Of a stretch of DNA of 64,000 bases, positions 8,632 through 16,900 are shown piece after piece. The translations under genes and the position numbers were made by a program. Origin of the DNA: an uncultured Spartobacteria bacterium (GTDB taxonomy: Bacteria > Verrucomicrobiota > Verrucomicrobiia > Chthoniobacterales > Chthoniobacteraceae); assembly GCA_903882875.1 (NCBI GenBank), contig CAIRYQ010000091.1, positions 1-64,000 on the forward strand. The letters are read 5' to 3'. Position 1 is the first letter of the stretch; each line of letters starts with the position of its first letter. The notes under the pieces are model-generated. The model did no database searches, had not been told where the DNA came from, and saw nothing but the letters and a program-made list of their open reading frames with translations.

Positions 8632-10059
8632 ATGAAACCACGCATCACCACCTTGTTCGCCGCCGCACTTCTCGCCGGTCGCGTCGTCGCAGGAACCCAA
8701 GTTACGCCGTCGCCGCCACCGCCCTCCGATCCGCAACCGTTGCTCAGCTTTGCGGGTGGCAAAGTCGTCTTCGACGTGGAGGAGCGCATCCGCTGGGAAA
8801 TGCTAGACAACATGTACGACTTCAACAGCGGCAAGAACGCCACGACCGACGGCAATTTTGTGCAGCAGCGGCTGCGCATCGGCATGATGCTGAAGCCGAC
8901 GGACTGGCTGAAGATCTACGCGCAGGCGCAGGACAGTCGCGAATTTTTCGGCGGCCGCCCGGAGTATCCCGGATTGTCCGGCGCGGAGGGCAACGACGCG
9001 TTCAACCTCCGCCAAGCGTACATCGAAATCAGCGACTACGCGAAATGCCCGTGGGGTCTGAAACTCGGTCGCCAGGAACTTACCTTCGGCGACGAACGAC
9101 TCGTCGGCACATTCGACTGGAACAACATCGGCCGCACCTTCGACGCGGCAAAGCTCAGCTTCAAAAAGCCGGGCTTCACGCTCGACGTTTTCAGCGGGAC
9201 GCCTGTCGTCGTCACCGCGAAGAATTTCGATCAGTCCGATCTTTTCAATGGCGACGAGCAGAACCGTGGCCTCGTGTTCAGCGGCATCTATGCGTCGCTC
9301 ACGGATCTGACGTTCGGCTCCGCGGACTTCTACACATTCATGGTGGACGAAGCGCGCGGCAACACGTCGAACGCGCAGGGAGGCCTCGCCGCGGCGGTCA
9401 ATGCCGGCTCGGGCTCGCTCAAGGCGCACAGCGACTTCGCGACCATCGGCACGCGTGTCAAGGGCGATCCGAAAAAGCTGAATGGCTGGGAATTCAGCGG
9501 CGAATTCGCCTACCAGGTCGGCGATCTGCGCGGGCTGAGTCTGAACGCCTTCGCGGGAACCTTCGGCCTCGGCTACAACTTTGACGCGCCGTGGAAGCCG
9601 CGCATTTACGCGGAATACAATTACGCCTCGGGTGACGGAAATTCCGGCGACAGGAAAATCGGCACATTCCAGAACCTCTTCCCGACGAACCATCCGTTCT
9701 ACGGAATCATGGATCTCTTCTCGTGGCAGAACCTGCAAAACACGATGCTCAGTTTCAAGGTGACGCCGGTGAAGGATGTGACGATGCAGGTGGACTACAA
9801 CGCCTTCTGGCTCGCGAATACCAACGACACTTGGTACCGCGCGAACGGTCTCACCGCCGTGCGTCCGCTGAACAATGCCGCAAGGGGCGCAGGCAACTAT
9901 TGCGGGTCCGAAGTGGACTTCATCGTGAAGTGGAAGGTGAACCGCTTCCTCTCGATGCAGGGCGGCTGCAGCCGTTTCTTCGCCGGAGACTATCTCAAAA
10001 GCACGGGATTCAGCAGCGACGCGAACTTCGCCTACGTGCAGGCGACGATCAAATTCTAG
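8632..10059 (+). CDS. Outer-membrane porin, alginate-export (AlgE-like) family
   Basis: 475 aa with a signal peptide (about 1-20). After a proline-rich spacer come alternating amphipathic strands. FNLRQAYIEISDY and LKLGRQELTFGDERLVGTFD are hallmarks of the alginate-export domain family. The protein ends in VQATIKF with a terminal Phe, as expected for a beta-barrel inserted by BamA. Its place between the nitrate-binding protein and the nitrate transporter suggests it lets nitrate or nitrite through the outer membrane. The family name does not imply alginate here. A strong terminator follows at 10089-10130. Confidence 0.8.
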   Translation: MKPRITTLFAAALLAGRVVAGTQVTPSPPPPSDPQPLLSFAGGKVVFDVEERIRWEMLDNMYDFNSGKNATTDGNFVQQRLRIGMMLKPTDWLKIYAQAQDSREFFGGRPEYPGLSGAEGNDAFNLRQAYIEISDYAKCPWGLKLGRQELTFGDERLVGTFDWNNIGRTFDAAKLSFKKPGFTLDVFSGTPVVVTAKNFDQSDLFNGDEQNRGLVFSGIYASLTDLTFGSADFYTFMVDEARGNTSNAQGGLAAAVNAGSGSLKAHSDFATIGTRVKGDPKKLNGWEFSGEFAYQVGDLRGLSLNAFAGTFGLGYNFDAPWKPRIYAEYNYASGDGNSGDRKIGTFQNLFPTNHPFYGIMDLFSWQNLQNTMLSFKVTPVKDVTMQVDYNAFWLANTNDTWYRANGLTAVRPLNNAARGAGNYCGSEVDFIVKWKVNRFLSMQGGCSRFFAGDYLKSTGFSSDANFAYVQATIKF

Positions 10060-10088
10060 CACGGCATTCTTCGCAGTTGGAAAATGTG

Positions 10089-10130
10089 TGCGGACGGCTC
10101 CGGCAGCGGGGCCGTCCGCATCGTTTGTTT
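10089..10130 (+). terminator. Rho-independent terminator after the porin gene
   Basis: TGCGGACGGC (10089-10098) pairs perfectly with GCCGTCCGCA (10111-10120). TCGTTTGTTT follows. It separates the sensor-porin pair from the transporter-reductase genes, so the nitrate genes are probably at least two transcription units. Confidence 0.8.
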
Positions 10131-10226
10131 GGAGGCGGTTGCCTCGTGGAGCGCAGGAATTTTAGCCGGCAGCATTGAAAACTGCGCATCTCTCCGTCGC
10201 GCCGCACGGTGTTTCTTGCGCACGCG

Positions 10227-10371
10227 TTTGCGCAGGCTGCGCAAATGCAAACACACGTGCCGAGGCTTGCTGAGGCATTGCGAAAAGAAAGTTTGCGGGA
10301 TGCGGCATCCGAATCGGCAGGTTCCTGCTGCGCATCCCTCATCCGCAGCTCTCTGTCAGACAGTGGCAGAG
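10227..10371 (+). promoter_or_regulatory. Structured leader upstream of the nitrate transporter
   Basis: The 366-bp gap 10060-10425 holds, after the terminator, several hairpins in a row. TTTGCGCA-ggc-TGCGCAAA lies at 10227-10245. GGGATGCG (10297-10304) pairs with CGCATCCC (10331-10338), enclosing a smaller GGCAG/CTGCT stem. CTCTGTC (10351-10357) pairs with GGCAGAG (10365-10371), using one G-T pair. Assimilatory nitrate operons are often controlled by leader RNA antitermination (NasR, or NasS-NasT). A NasS-like gene lies upstream, so this could be such a leader. I could not find clear ANTAR-type hexaloops or a downstream T-run, so the mechanism is open. Confidence 0.35.
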
Positions 10372-10425
10372 GGATCACATGAATCAATTTCATGGTTCTT
10401 ATGAAAAGTTTGAGACCTGTTCATC

Positions 10426-11745
10426 GTGTCGAAACGCTTTGCTGGCATCATAGCAGCTAAAGGGAGCGCGCACCTTTCGGGGTGGATCGAAAACAACCAA
10501 CAACCCACACACTTGAACCTCTCCACGCTCAAAAAGGCAGGCCACTTTCCGACGCTCGTCACGGCGTTCCTTTACTTCGACTACAGCTTCATGGTATGGA
10601 CGCTCCTCGGCGTGCTCGCGAACCAGATCGCCGCGCCGGAGTCACTCAATCTCAGCGCGCAGCAGCGGTTCTTCATGGTCTCGGTGCCGATCCTTTTCGG
10701 AGGCGCGTTCCGACTCGCGCTCGGGCTGCTCGTGGATCGCATCGGCGCGAAGCGCACCGGAATCATCGCGCAGCTCGTGGTGATGAGCGGCCTGGCTGTG
10801 GCGTGGTTTTTCGGGCTTAATAATTACGAGGCCACGCTCGCGATGGGCGCGGTGCTCGGTGTCGCGGGCGCGGTGCTCGGTGTCGCGGGCGCGGTGCTCG
10901 GTGTCGCGATGCCGCAGGCCGGGCGCTGGTATCCGCCGAACATGCAGGGTCTCGTGATGGGCCTCGCGGGTGCGGGCAACATTGGCGTGGTGATTGACTC
11001 CCTGCTCGCACCGCGACTCGCGGCGGCTTACGGCTGGCAGTCAGTTTTTGGCTTCGCACTCATCCCCGCGTTCTTCGTGCTCGCGATCTACATCATCTTT
11101 TCCAAGGAGCCGCCGAATCCTGCGACGCCGAAGAAACTGGGCGACTACTTCCGCATGTTCCGCGACAAGGATGTCCACTGGTTCTGCTTTTTTTACACGG
11201 TCACGTTCGGCGGCTTCGTCGGCCTCGCGTATTCGCTCGGCATGTATTTCAAGGATCGCTTCCACCTTTCGCCTTCGCAGGCCGGCGACCTCGTCGCGCT
11301 CTGCACGGCCATCGGTGCGCTCGGGCGGCCGATTGGCGGCGCGATCTCGGATCGCATCGGCGGCATCCGCTCGCTGCATGTCTATTATTCCGTCGCGTGC
11401 GGTGCGCTCATCCTCGGCGGAATCGTGGAAAATCTATACCTCAATGTCGCCGCGTTCTTCATCGCGTGTGCCGCGTTCGGCATGGGCAACGGCTCAGTCT
11501 TTCAACTCCTCCCGCAGCGATTCGGAAAAGAGTTGGGCCTGATGACCGGCCTCGTCGGCTGCGGCGGCGGCCTCGGCGGCTTCCTCCTCGCAAACATGAT
11601 GGGCCAGAGCAAGCAGCACTTCGGCACTTACCTCACCGGCCTACTCGTCTTCGCGAGCCTCTGCATTTTTGCACTGATCGGATTGAAGCTCGTGAAAACC
11701 CGCTGGCGCACGACTTGGGGCGCGGTTTCCGCGGCACGCATCTGA
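10426..11745 (+). CDS. nasA: NarK/NasA-type nitrate/nitrite transporter (MFS)
   Basis: 439 aa by the GTG at 10426, with about 12 membrane helices. It has the NarK/NasA features: an AGHFPTLVTAFLYFDYSFMVW opening region, RWYPPNMQGLVMGLAGAGN (the glycine-rich nitrate signature) and GRPIGGAISDRIGG between helices 8 and 9. It would import nitrate for assimilation. The first 29 residues are hydrophilic and unlike the family. The TTG at 10513, giving an N-terminus of LNLSTLKKAGHFPTL, may be the true start. A 21-bp triplication near residue 145 adds residues to a membrane helix (see the repeat at 10849-10911). Confidence 0.88.
   Translation: MSKRFAGIIAAKGSAHLSGWIENNQQPTHLNLSTLKKAGHFPTLVTAFLYFDYSFMVWTLLGVLANQIAAPESLNLSAQQRFFMVSVPILFGGAFRLALGLLVDRIGAKRTGIIAQLVVMSGLAVAWFFGLNNYEATLAMGAVLGVAGAVLGVAGAVLGVAMPQAGRWYPPNMQGLVMGLAGAGNIGVVIDSLLAPRLAAAYGWQSVFGFALIPAFFVLAIYIIFSKEPPNPATPKKLGDYFRMFRDKDVHWFCFFYTVTFGGFVGLAYSLGMYFKDRFHLSPSQAGDLVALCTAIGALGRPIGGAISDRIGGIRSLHVYYSVACGALILGGIVENLYLNVAAFFIACAAFGMGNGSVFQLLPQRFGKELGLMTGLVGCGGGLGGFLLANMMGQSKQHFGTYLTGLLVFASLCIFALIGLKLVKTRWRTTWGAVSAARI
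10849..10911 (+). repeat. 21-bp tandem triplication inside the nitrate transporter gene
   Basis: Three in-frame copies of a 21-bp unit encode AVLGVAG, AVLGVAG and AVLGVAM. The first two copies are identical in DNA and the third differs only at its end. Family members have one LGVAG segment just before PQAGRWYPP, so this protein appears to carry one extra heptad (two helical turns) in a membrane helix next to the nitrate signature. The identical units suggest recent slippage. Confidence 0.85.
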
Positions 11746-11762
11746 TTCCACTTATTTTGAAA

Positions 11763-13400
11763 GTGACCTGCACCAGCTACGGCCTCGCAAAAAGCGAACA
11801 TGCGGAATCCGACGACGCATTCGCCGTGAAGTCGTGGGACGAAACCGTGGTCGCCGTGCTCGCCGACGGCGCGGGTGCGGCACGCGACGCGCGCGAGGCG
11901 GCGACGCGGATCGTGAAATCGCTCATGACCAATTACGCCGTGCGCCCGGTGAGCTGGACGCCACAGCGCGCGCTCACAGAGTTCACAAAAATCATCAACC
12001 AAACGCTGCACCACGAATCGCTCGTGCGACACTCCGCGCCGGAGATGATCTCGACGCTATCGGTAGCAGTCATCGAGGGCAACCGGCTCTTCGGTCTCAA
12101 TGTCGGAGATTCGCGCGTGTATCTCTCTCGCGGGGGCCGGCTCTCGCAGCTCTCGCACGATCACGTCATTAACGACCGCTCCTTCTCCCACGTGCTCCAG
12201 CGCGCCATCGGCCTCGCGCCGGAAGTCGAGCCTCACTGCTTCGAGACCGAGTTGCGTGACGGCGACATCGCATTCCTCTGCTCCGACGGCGTCTCGAACG
12301 TGCTGAGCGACGACGTCCTTTCAAAACAGCTCGCCCATCGCACCGCCGCGCGCGCCATCGTGCAGCACTCGCGCGAACTCGCGACCGAGGAGACGCTCGA
12401 TGATGCGAGTGCGATCGTGATTGATATCATCCGAACTGGTATGCTGCGCGCCGTGAGCCAGCTCCCGCTCCGAATTCCCGACACGCTCCGCAAGGGCGAG
12501 GTGATTGACGGTTACGAACTCGTCCGTCCCTTCCAGTACAGCGACCGCGTGTGGCTCGCGACGAAGGACGACCAGCGATGGACGATCAAATTCGCGCCAC
12601 TCGAAGCGCGCACCGACGAGGAAATCCTCGCGCGTTTCATCAAGGAGGAATGGAACGCGCAACGTGCCGCCGAAGCCGCGCCCGAGCCGTTCGTCACGGC
12701 GTTCACACCCGAGCGTGCGACGGCGCGCTATTACGTCCAGGAGTTCGTTGAGGCCCCGAGTCTGAAAAGTGTGCTGAAGGGGCGTGCGCTCGGCTCGGAT
12801 GAAGCCGTCGCACTCGGCAGAATGCTTTGCTCCGCGGGCCAGCGCCTCCTCGGGCTCGACCTCGTGCATGGCGATCTGAAGCCGGAAAACGTGCTCGTGA
12901 TTTCCGATTACGACCGGCTGCGCTTCAAGGTCATTGACTTCGGCAGCGCCGCGGAAATTTTCAGCGTCACGTCGCGCGCCGGGACTGCGAGCTACCTTGC
13001 GCCCGAGCGTTTTCACGGCGAGCCAATCTCCGAGCGCACGGAGATTTTTGCCATCGGCGTCACCCTCTACGAATCGCTTACGCGCACGTTTCCATTCGGC
13101 GAAATCGAACGCTTCCAGACGCCCGCCTTTCATCCGCCGAAGCGCCCGAGCGCGCTGAATACAAACGTCCCGCCGTGGCTCGATCACGTCATCCTTCGTG
13201 CGATCAGCATCGAACCAGAACGCCGCTACCGGCATTTCAGCGAGCTGACTTTTGATCTCGAACACCCCGAACGCGTCGAACCGTTTTTCCAAAAAGGCGC
13301 GTCGCTCATCGAGCGCAACCCGCTCGTATTTTACCGCACCGGCTTCTGGCTGCTGCTCGCCGCGTGCATCGCGCTCATTTTGAAACTCGTGACTTCGTGA
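11763..13400 (+). CDS. Bifunctional PP2C phosphatase / Ser-Thr kinase, membrane anchored
   Basis: 545 aa. Residues about 1-235 are a PP2C-type phosphatase, with LADGAG, NVGDSRVYL, LCSDGVSN and DDAS supplying the metal-binding Asp residues. Residues about 240-500 are a Hanks-type kinase, with an IKF lysine, VHGDLKPENV (catalytic loop with Gly in place of Arg of HRD, about 368) and DFGSA (about 391). One C-terminal helix (about 525-543) anchors it. Genes of this kind occur inside nitrate assimilation clusters of Pseudomonas and other proteobacteria, but their targets are not firmly known. The fusion could switch transporter or reductase activity by reversible phosphorylation. The start is GTG at 11763, 17 nt after the transporter stop; the TTG two codons earlier is possible. 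Confidence 0.82.
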   Translation: MTCTSYGLAKSEHAESDDAFAVKSWDETVVAVLADGAGAARDAREAATRIVKSLMTNYAVRPVSWTPQRALTEFTKIINQTLHHESLVRHSAPEMISTLSVAVIEGNRLFGLNVGDSRVYLSRGGRLSQLSHDHVINDRSFSHVLQRAIGLAPEVEPHCFETELRDGDIAFLCSDGVSNVLSDDVLSKQLAHRTAARAIVQHSRELATEETLDDASAIVIDIIRTGMLRAVSQLPLRIPDTLRKGEVIDGYELVRPFQYSDRVWLATKDDQRWTIKFAPLEARTDEEILARFIKEEWNAQRAAEAAPEPFVTAFTPERATARYYVQEFVEAPSLKSVLKGRALGSDEAVALGRMLCSAGQRLLGLDLVHGDLKPENVLVISDYDRLRFKVIDFGSAAEIFSVTSRAGTASYLAPERFHGEPISERTEIFAIGVTLYESLTRTFPFGEIERFQTPAFHPPKRPSALNTNVPPWLDHVILRAISIEPERRYRHFSELTFDLEHPERVEPFFQKGASLIERNPLVFYRTGFWLLLAACIALILKLVTS

Positions 13401-13402
13401 CG

Positions 13403-15181
13403 ATGAACCGCATTCCTTTCATCCCCGAAAACGCACCCTTCACCGCCGAGCAGCGGATGTGGCTGAACGGTTTTCTCGCCGGCGTTTTTTCAAATGCCAA
13501 TCCGCCCGGCGCTTCCGCGCTCGCCTCGACGCTCGGCCTCATCGCCGGGCCGAAGACGCCGCTCGTGCTCCTCTACGGCAGCCAGACCGGCACCGCCGAG
13601 GGCCTCGCAAAAAAGACCGCGAAGGTCGCCGAGACGCGCGGCTTCGCACCGAAGCTCGTGAGCATGGACAAGTATTCCGACGTGGATCTCACGAAGGAGC
13701 AAAACGTCCTCATCATCACGAGTACGTACGGCGACGGCGATCCGCCAGACATGGCGCAGGCATTCTGGAACTGGCTGAAGGCCGACACCGCGCCGAAGCT
13801 CGACCACCTGCGCTACAGCGTGCTCGCGCTCGGCGACACGAACTATTCGGCGTTTTGCGAGTTCGGGAAAAAATGCGACGAGCGTTTCGCTGCACTCGGC
13901 GCAAAGCGCGTCACGGATCGCAAGGACTGCGACACGGACTACGAGACGCCCGCAGCGGAGTGGACCACGAGCGTCTTCGATGTGCTCGGCACTGCGACGC
14001 AGCAGCATCCTGGAACGAACGGATCGAACGGCAGCGCAACCGAAGTGGCGGCGGACACCGCGACGTGGTCGCGGAAAAACCCGTTCCTTGCGCGGTTGAT
14101 TACGAATCGCCGATTGAGCGCCGAAGGCTCCGGCAAGGATGTGCGGCATTTTGAAATCAGCCTCGCAGGCAGCGGGCTCACGTACGAAGTCGGCGACGCG
14201 CTCGGCGTTGTTCCGAGCAATTGCCCGCAACTCGTTGGCGAGATTCTTTCCGCGCTTGGCTGCGATGGCGAGGAGTGCGTGAAAACAGCCGATGGCGAGA
14301 TGCCGCTGCGCCTCGCGCTCGCGCAACATTTTGACATCACCAAGCCATCGCACGAATTGCTTGCCGCAGTGGCGCAGCGTTCATCCGGCGCGGAGTTCGC
14401 ACCGTTGCTTGAAGCTTCGCGCAAGGAGGAGCTGAAGAAGTGGCTCTACGGACGCGAAATCATTGATGTGCTCGCCGGTCTCACAACGCCTTTCGCCGCG
14501 CAGGAATTCGTCGCGCTGCTGAAGAAGATTGCACCGCGCCTGTATTCGATTTCATCAAGCATCAAGGCGCATCCGGACGAGGTGCATCTGACGATCGCCG
14601 CCGTCCGCTATGAAGCGCATGGCCGCAGCCGGCGTGGCGTCGCCTCGACATTCCTCGCGGATCGCGTCGGCGAGACCGGCACTGTGCCCGTGTATGTGCA
14701 GGCATCGCACGGCTTCAAGCCGCCGACCAATGGTGACACGCCGATGATCATGGTCGGTCCCGGCACCGGCATCGCGCCGTTCCGCGCATTCCTCGAGGAA
14801 CGCCTCGCGACCTGTGCGAAGGGCCGCAACTGGCTGTTCTTCGGCGATCAGAAACGCGCGACGGATTTTCTGTATCAGGATCAACTCGAAGGCTGGGTGA
14901 AGGACGGCCACCTTACGCGGCTCGATCTCGCATTCAGCCGCGATCGGGCGGAAAAGATCTACGTGCAGTCGCGGATGCTCGAAGCGGCCGCCGAATTGTG
15001 GTCGTGGCTCGAAGCCGGCGCGCACTTTTACGTCTGCGGCGATGCGTCGCGCATGGCGAAAGACGTGGACGCCGCGCTGCACACAGTGATCGAAAATGCC
15101 GGTGGAAAATCCGGCGATGAGGCGAAGGCCTACGTCGAGCGACTCAAGAGCGAGAAGCGCTACCAGCGCGATGTTTACTGA
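13403..15181 (+). CDS. CysJ-like NADPH flavoprotein (FMN/FAD diflavin reductase)
   Basis: 592 aa. The flavodoxin domain (about 50-200) has SQTGTAEGLA and STYGDGDPPD for FMN. The FAD-binding domain (about 225-440) has RLYSISSS and GVASTFLAD. The NADPH-binding domain has VGPGTGIAPFRAFLEE (about 452), LFFGDQKRATDF and a C-terminal YQRDVY. This is the layout of sulfite reductase flavoprotein CysJ and cytochrome P450 reductase. The gene directly precedes nirA with 3 bp between, so it probably feeds NADPH electrons to the siroheme enzyme. It may also feed the nitrate reductase. Residues 13-27 (FTAEQRMWLNGFLAG) form a motif repeated at the start of NirA. Confidence 0.87.
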   Translation: MNRIPFIPENAPFTAEQRMWLNGFLAGVFSNANPPGASALASTLGLIAGPKTPLVLLYGSQTGTAEGLAKKTAKVAETRGFAPKLVSMDKYSDVDLTKEQNVLIITSTYGDGDPPDMAQAFWNWLKADTAPKLDHLRYSVLALGDTNYSAFCEFGKKCDERFAALGAKRVTDRKDCDTDYETPAAEWTTSVFDVLGTATQQHPGTNGSNGSATEVAADTATWSRKNPFLARLITNRRLSAEGSGKDVRHFEISLAGSGLTYEVGDALGVVPSNCPQLVGEILSALGCDGEECVKTADGEMPLRLALAQHFDITKPSHELLAAVAQRSSGAEFAPLLEASRKEELKKWLYGREIIDVLAGLTTPFAAQEFVALLKKIAPRLYSISSSIKAHPDEVHLTIAAVRYEAHGRSRRGVASTFLADRVGETGTVPVYVQASHGFKPPTNGDTPMIMVGPGTGIAPFRAFLEERLATCAKGRNWLFFGDQKRATDFLYQDQLEGWVKDGHLTRLDLAFSRDRAEKIYVQSRMLEAAAELWSWLEAGAHFYVCGDASRMAKDVDAALHTVIENAGGKSGDEAKAYVERLKSEKRYQRDVY

Positions 15182-15184
15182 CCC

Positions 15185-16894
15185 ATGAGCAACGCCACAC
15201 TCGAAGGACAAGCATTCAGCCCCGAGCAGAAGGAATATCTCACCGGCCTGTTCGCGGGCATCGCGGTGCGTGGTGTCGGCTTTGGCGATGTCGCTCCGAA
15301 CCCTGCGGAAGCAAAGCCTGCGCTCGATGATCTCATCTTCGAGGAGCGCGTGAAGAGCGAACTGCATCCGCTCGACGCGTATCAGCAGCTCGTCGAGAAC
15401 GCCGTGACGAACAAGGCTCCCGACAAAGAGGAGATCTTCCGCTTCAAATGGAACGGCCTCTTTTTCCTCACGCCGGTGAAGGATGCGTTCATGGCGCGGC
15501 TGCGGATTCCCGGCGGCGTGCTGCGGACTTTCCAGCTTCGCGAGCTGGCGCACATCGCAAAGGATCTCACGACCGGCTACGTGCAGATCACCACGCGGGC
15601 GAATTTCCAGATGCGGCTGATCGCCCCGAAGGACACGCCGGAATTTCTGCGCCGCGTGCAGAGCGTCGGCCTGCACACGCGTGGCTCGGGTGCGGACAAC
15701 ATCCGCAACCTCACGGCGAACCCGACCTCGGGGATCGATCCCGTCGAGCTGATTGATGTGATGCCGTTCGTGCAGGACATCGCGCAGGTGATCATCAACG
15801 ACCGCGCGTTTTATGACATGCCGCGGAAGTTCAACATCGCCTACGACGGCGGCGGGCTCATCGGCTCGGTGGAGGACACGAACGATATCGGCGTGAAGGC
15901 GGTGAAGGTCGGCGACGAGGTGTTCTTCCGCATCGCGCTCGGCGGCGCGACGGGACACAAGGCGTTCGCACGCGACCTCGGGGTGATCGTGCCGCCCGCG
16001 CAGATCAACAAGGTCGTCGCCGCGCTCGTGCGCGTCTTCATCGCGAACGGAAACCGCGGCGACCGCAAGAAGGCGCGGCTCAAGCATCTCCTCGAAAAGT
16101 GGACGCTCGATCAATACATCGGCGAGACGGAGAAGCTGCTCGGCTTCACGCTCACGCGCGCGCCATTCGACGCGGCACAGATGCTCTACCCGAGCCAGAC
16201 GCTGCCGCACACGCACGTTGGCGACTACCCGCAGAAGCAGCGCGGGCTGAACTACGTCGGCGTCACGATTCCCGTCGGGCAGATCACGCCGAAGCAGATG
16301 ATCCGCCTCGCCGAAATCGCCGACCTCTACGGCTCCGGCGAAGTGCGGCTCACCGTCTGGCAAAATCTGATCATCCCAAACGTGCCGGACGCATTTGTGC
16401 CGACGGTGAAGCGCGCGCTCGACAAGGCGGGCCTCGGTTGGCGGCAGTCGAACATCACGAGCGGCATCATCGCCTGCACGGGGAACAGCTACTGCAAATT
16501 CGCGCAGTCCTGCACGAAGGAGCACGCGCTCGCGCTCGGCAAATATCTTGAACGCAAACTGGAGCTGGATCAGCCCGTGAACATCCACCTCACCGGCTGC
16601 CCGAATTCCTGCGCACAGCACTACATGGGCGACATCGGGCTGCTCGGCACGAAAGTTAAAATCGGCGGCGAGAGCGTGGACGGATACCATGTGTTCGTCG
16701 GCGGCGGATTCGGGAAGCATCAGGCCGTGGGCCGGCAGATTTTCACCGGCGTGGCCGCGGGCGACCTGTCGGTCACGATCGAAAAAATGCTGCGCGCGTA
16801 TCTGCGTCACCGCGAGAAGCACGAGAGCTTCCAGTCGTTCACTGCGCGGCACGAGGTGGGCGCCCTGCAGGGGTTCTTCTCCAACGGGGAGTGA
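15185..16894 (+). CDS. nirA: NirA-type assimilatory nitrite reductase (siroheme, 4Fe-4S)
   Basis: 569 aa with the tandem ferredoxin-like and siroheme half-domains of the nitrite/sulfite reductase family. The cofactor-binding cysteines lie in CTGNSYC (about 431-437) and TGCPNSC (about 470). The protein reduces nitrite to ammonium with six electrons in the cytoplasm. In plants and cyanobacteria the donor is ferredoxin. Here the adjacent diflavin protein suggests NADPH instead. Residues 11-25 (FSPEQKEYLTGLFAG) match the flavoprotein's N-terminal motif and precede the catalytic fold. A sulfite reductase cannot be fully excluded by sequence alone, but the nitrate context argues for nitrite. Confidence 0.88.
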   Translation: MSNATLEGQAFSPEQKEYLTGLFAGIAVRGVGFGDVAPNPAEAKPALDDLIFEERVKSELHPLDAYQQLVENAVTNKAPDKEEIFRFKWNGLFFLTPVKDAFMARLRIPGGVLRTFQLRELAHIAKDLTTGYVQITTRANFQMRLIAPKDTPEFLRRVQSVGLHTRGSGADNIRNLTANPTSGIDPVELIDVMPFVQDIAQVIINDRAFYDMPRKFNIAYDGGGLIGSVEDTNDIGVKAVKVGDEVFFRIALGGATGHKAFARDLGVIVPPAQINKVVAALVRVFIANGNRGDRKKARLKHLLEKWTLDQYIGETEKLLGFTLTRAPFDAAQMLYPSQTLPHTHVGDYPQKQRGLNYVGVTIPVGQITPKQMIRLAEIADLYGSGEVRLTVWQNLIIPNVPDAFVPTVKRALDKAGLGWRQSNITSGIIACTGNSYCKFAQSCTKEHALALGKYLERKLELDQPVNIHLTGCPNSCAQHYMGDIGLLGTKVKIGGESVDGYHVFVGGGFGKHQAVGRQIFTGVAAGDLSVTIEKMLRAYLRHREKHESFQSFTARHEVGALQGFFSNGE

Positions 16895-16900
16895 CGCGCG

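Noticed and set aside
10060-10425. Possible ANTAR (NasT-type) double-hairpin with hexaloops
   Set aside because: The stems are clear but none has the expected six-base loop with A first and G fourth, so the specific class is not claimed.
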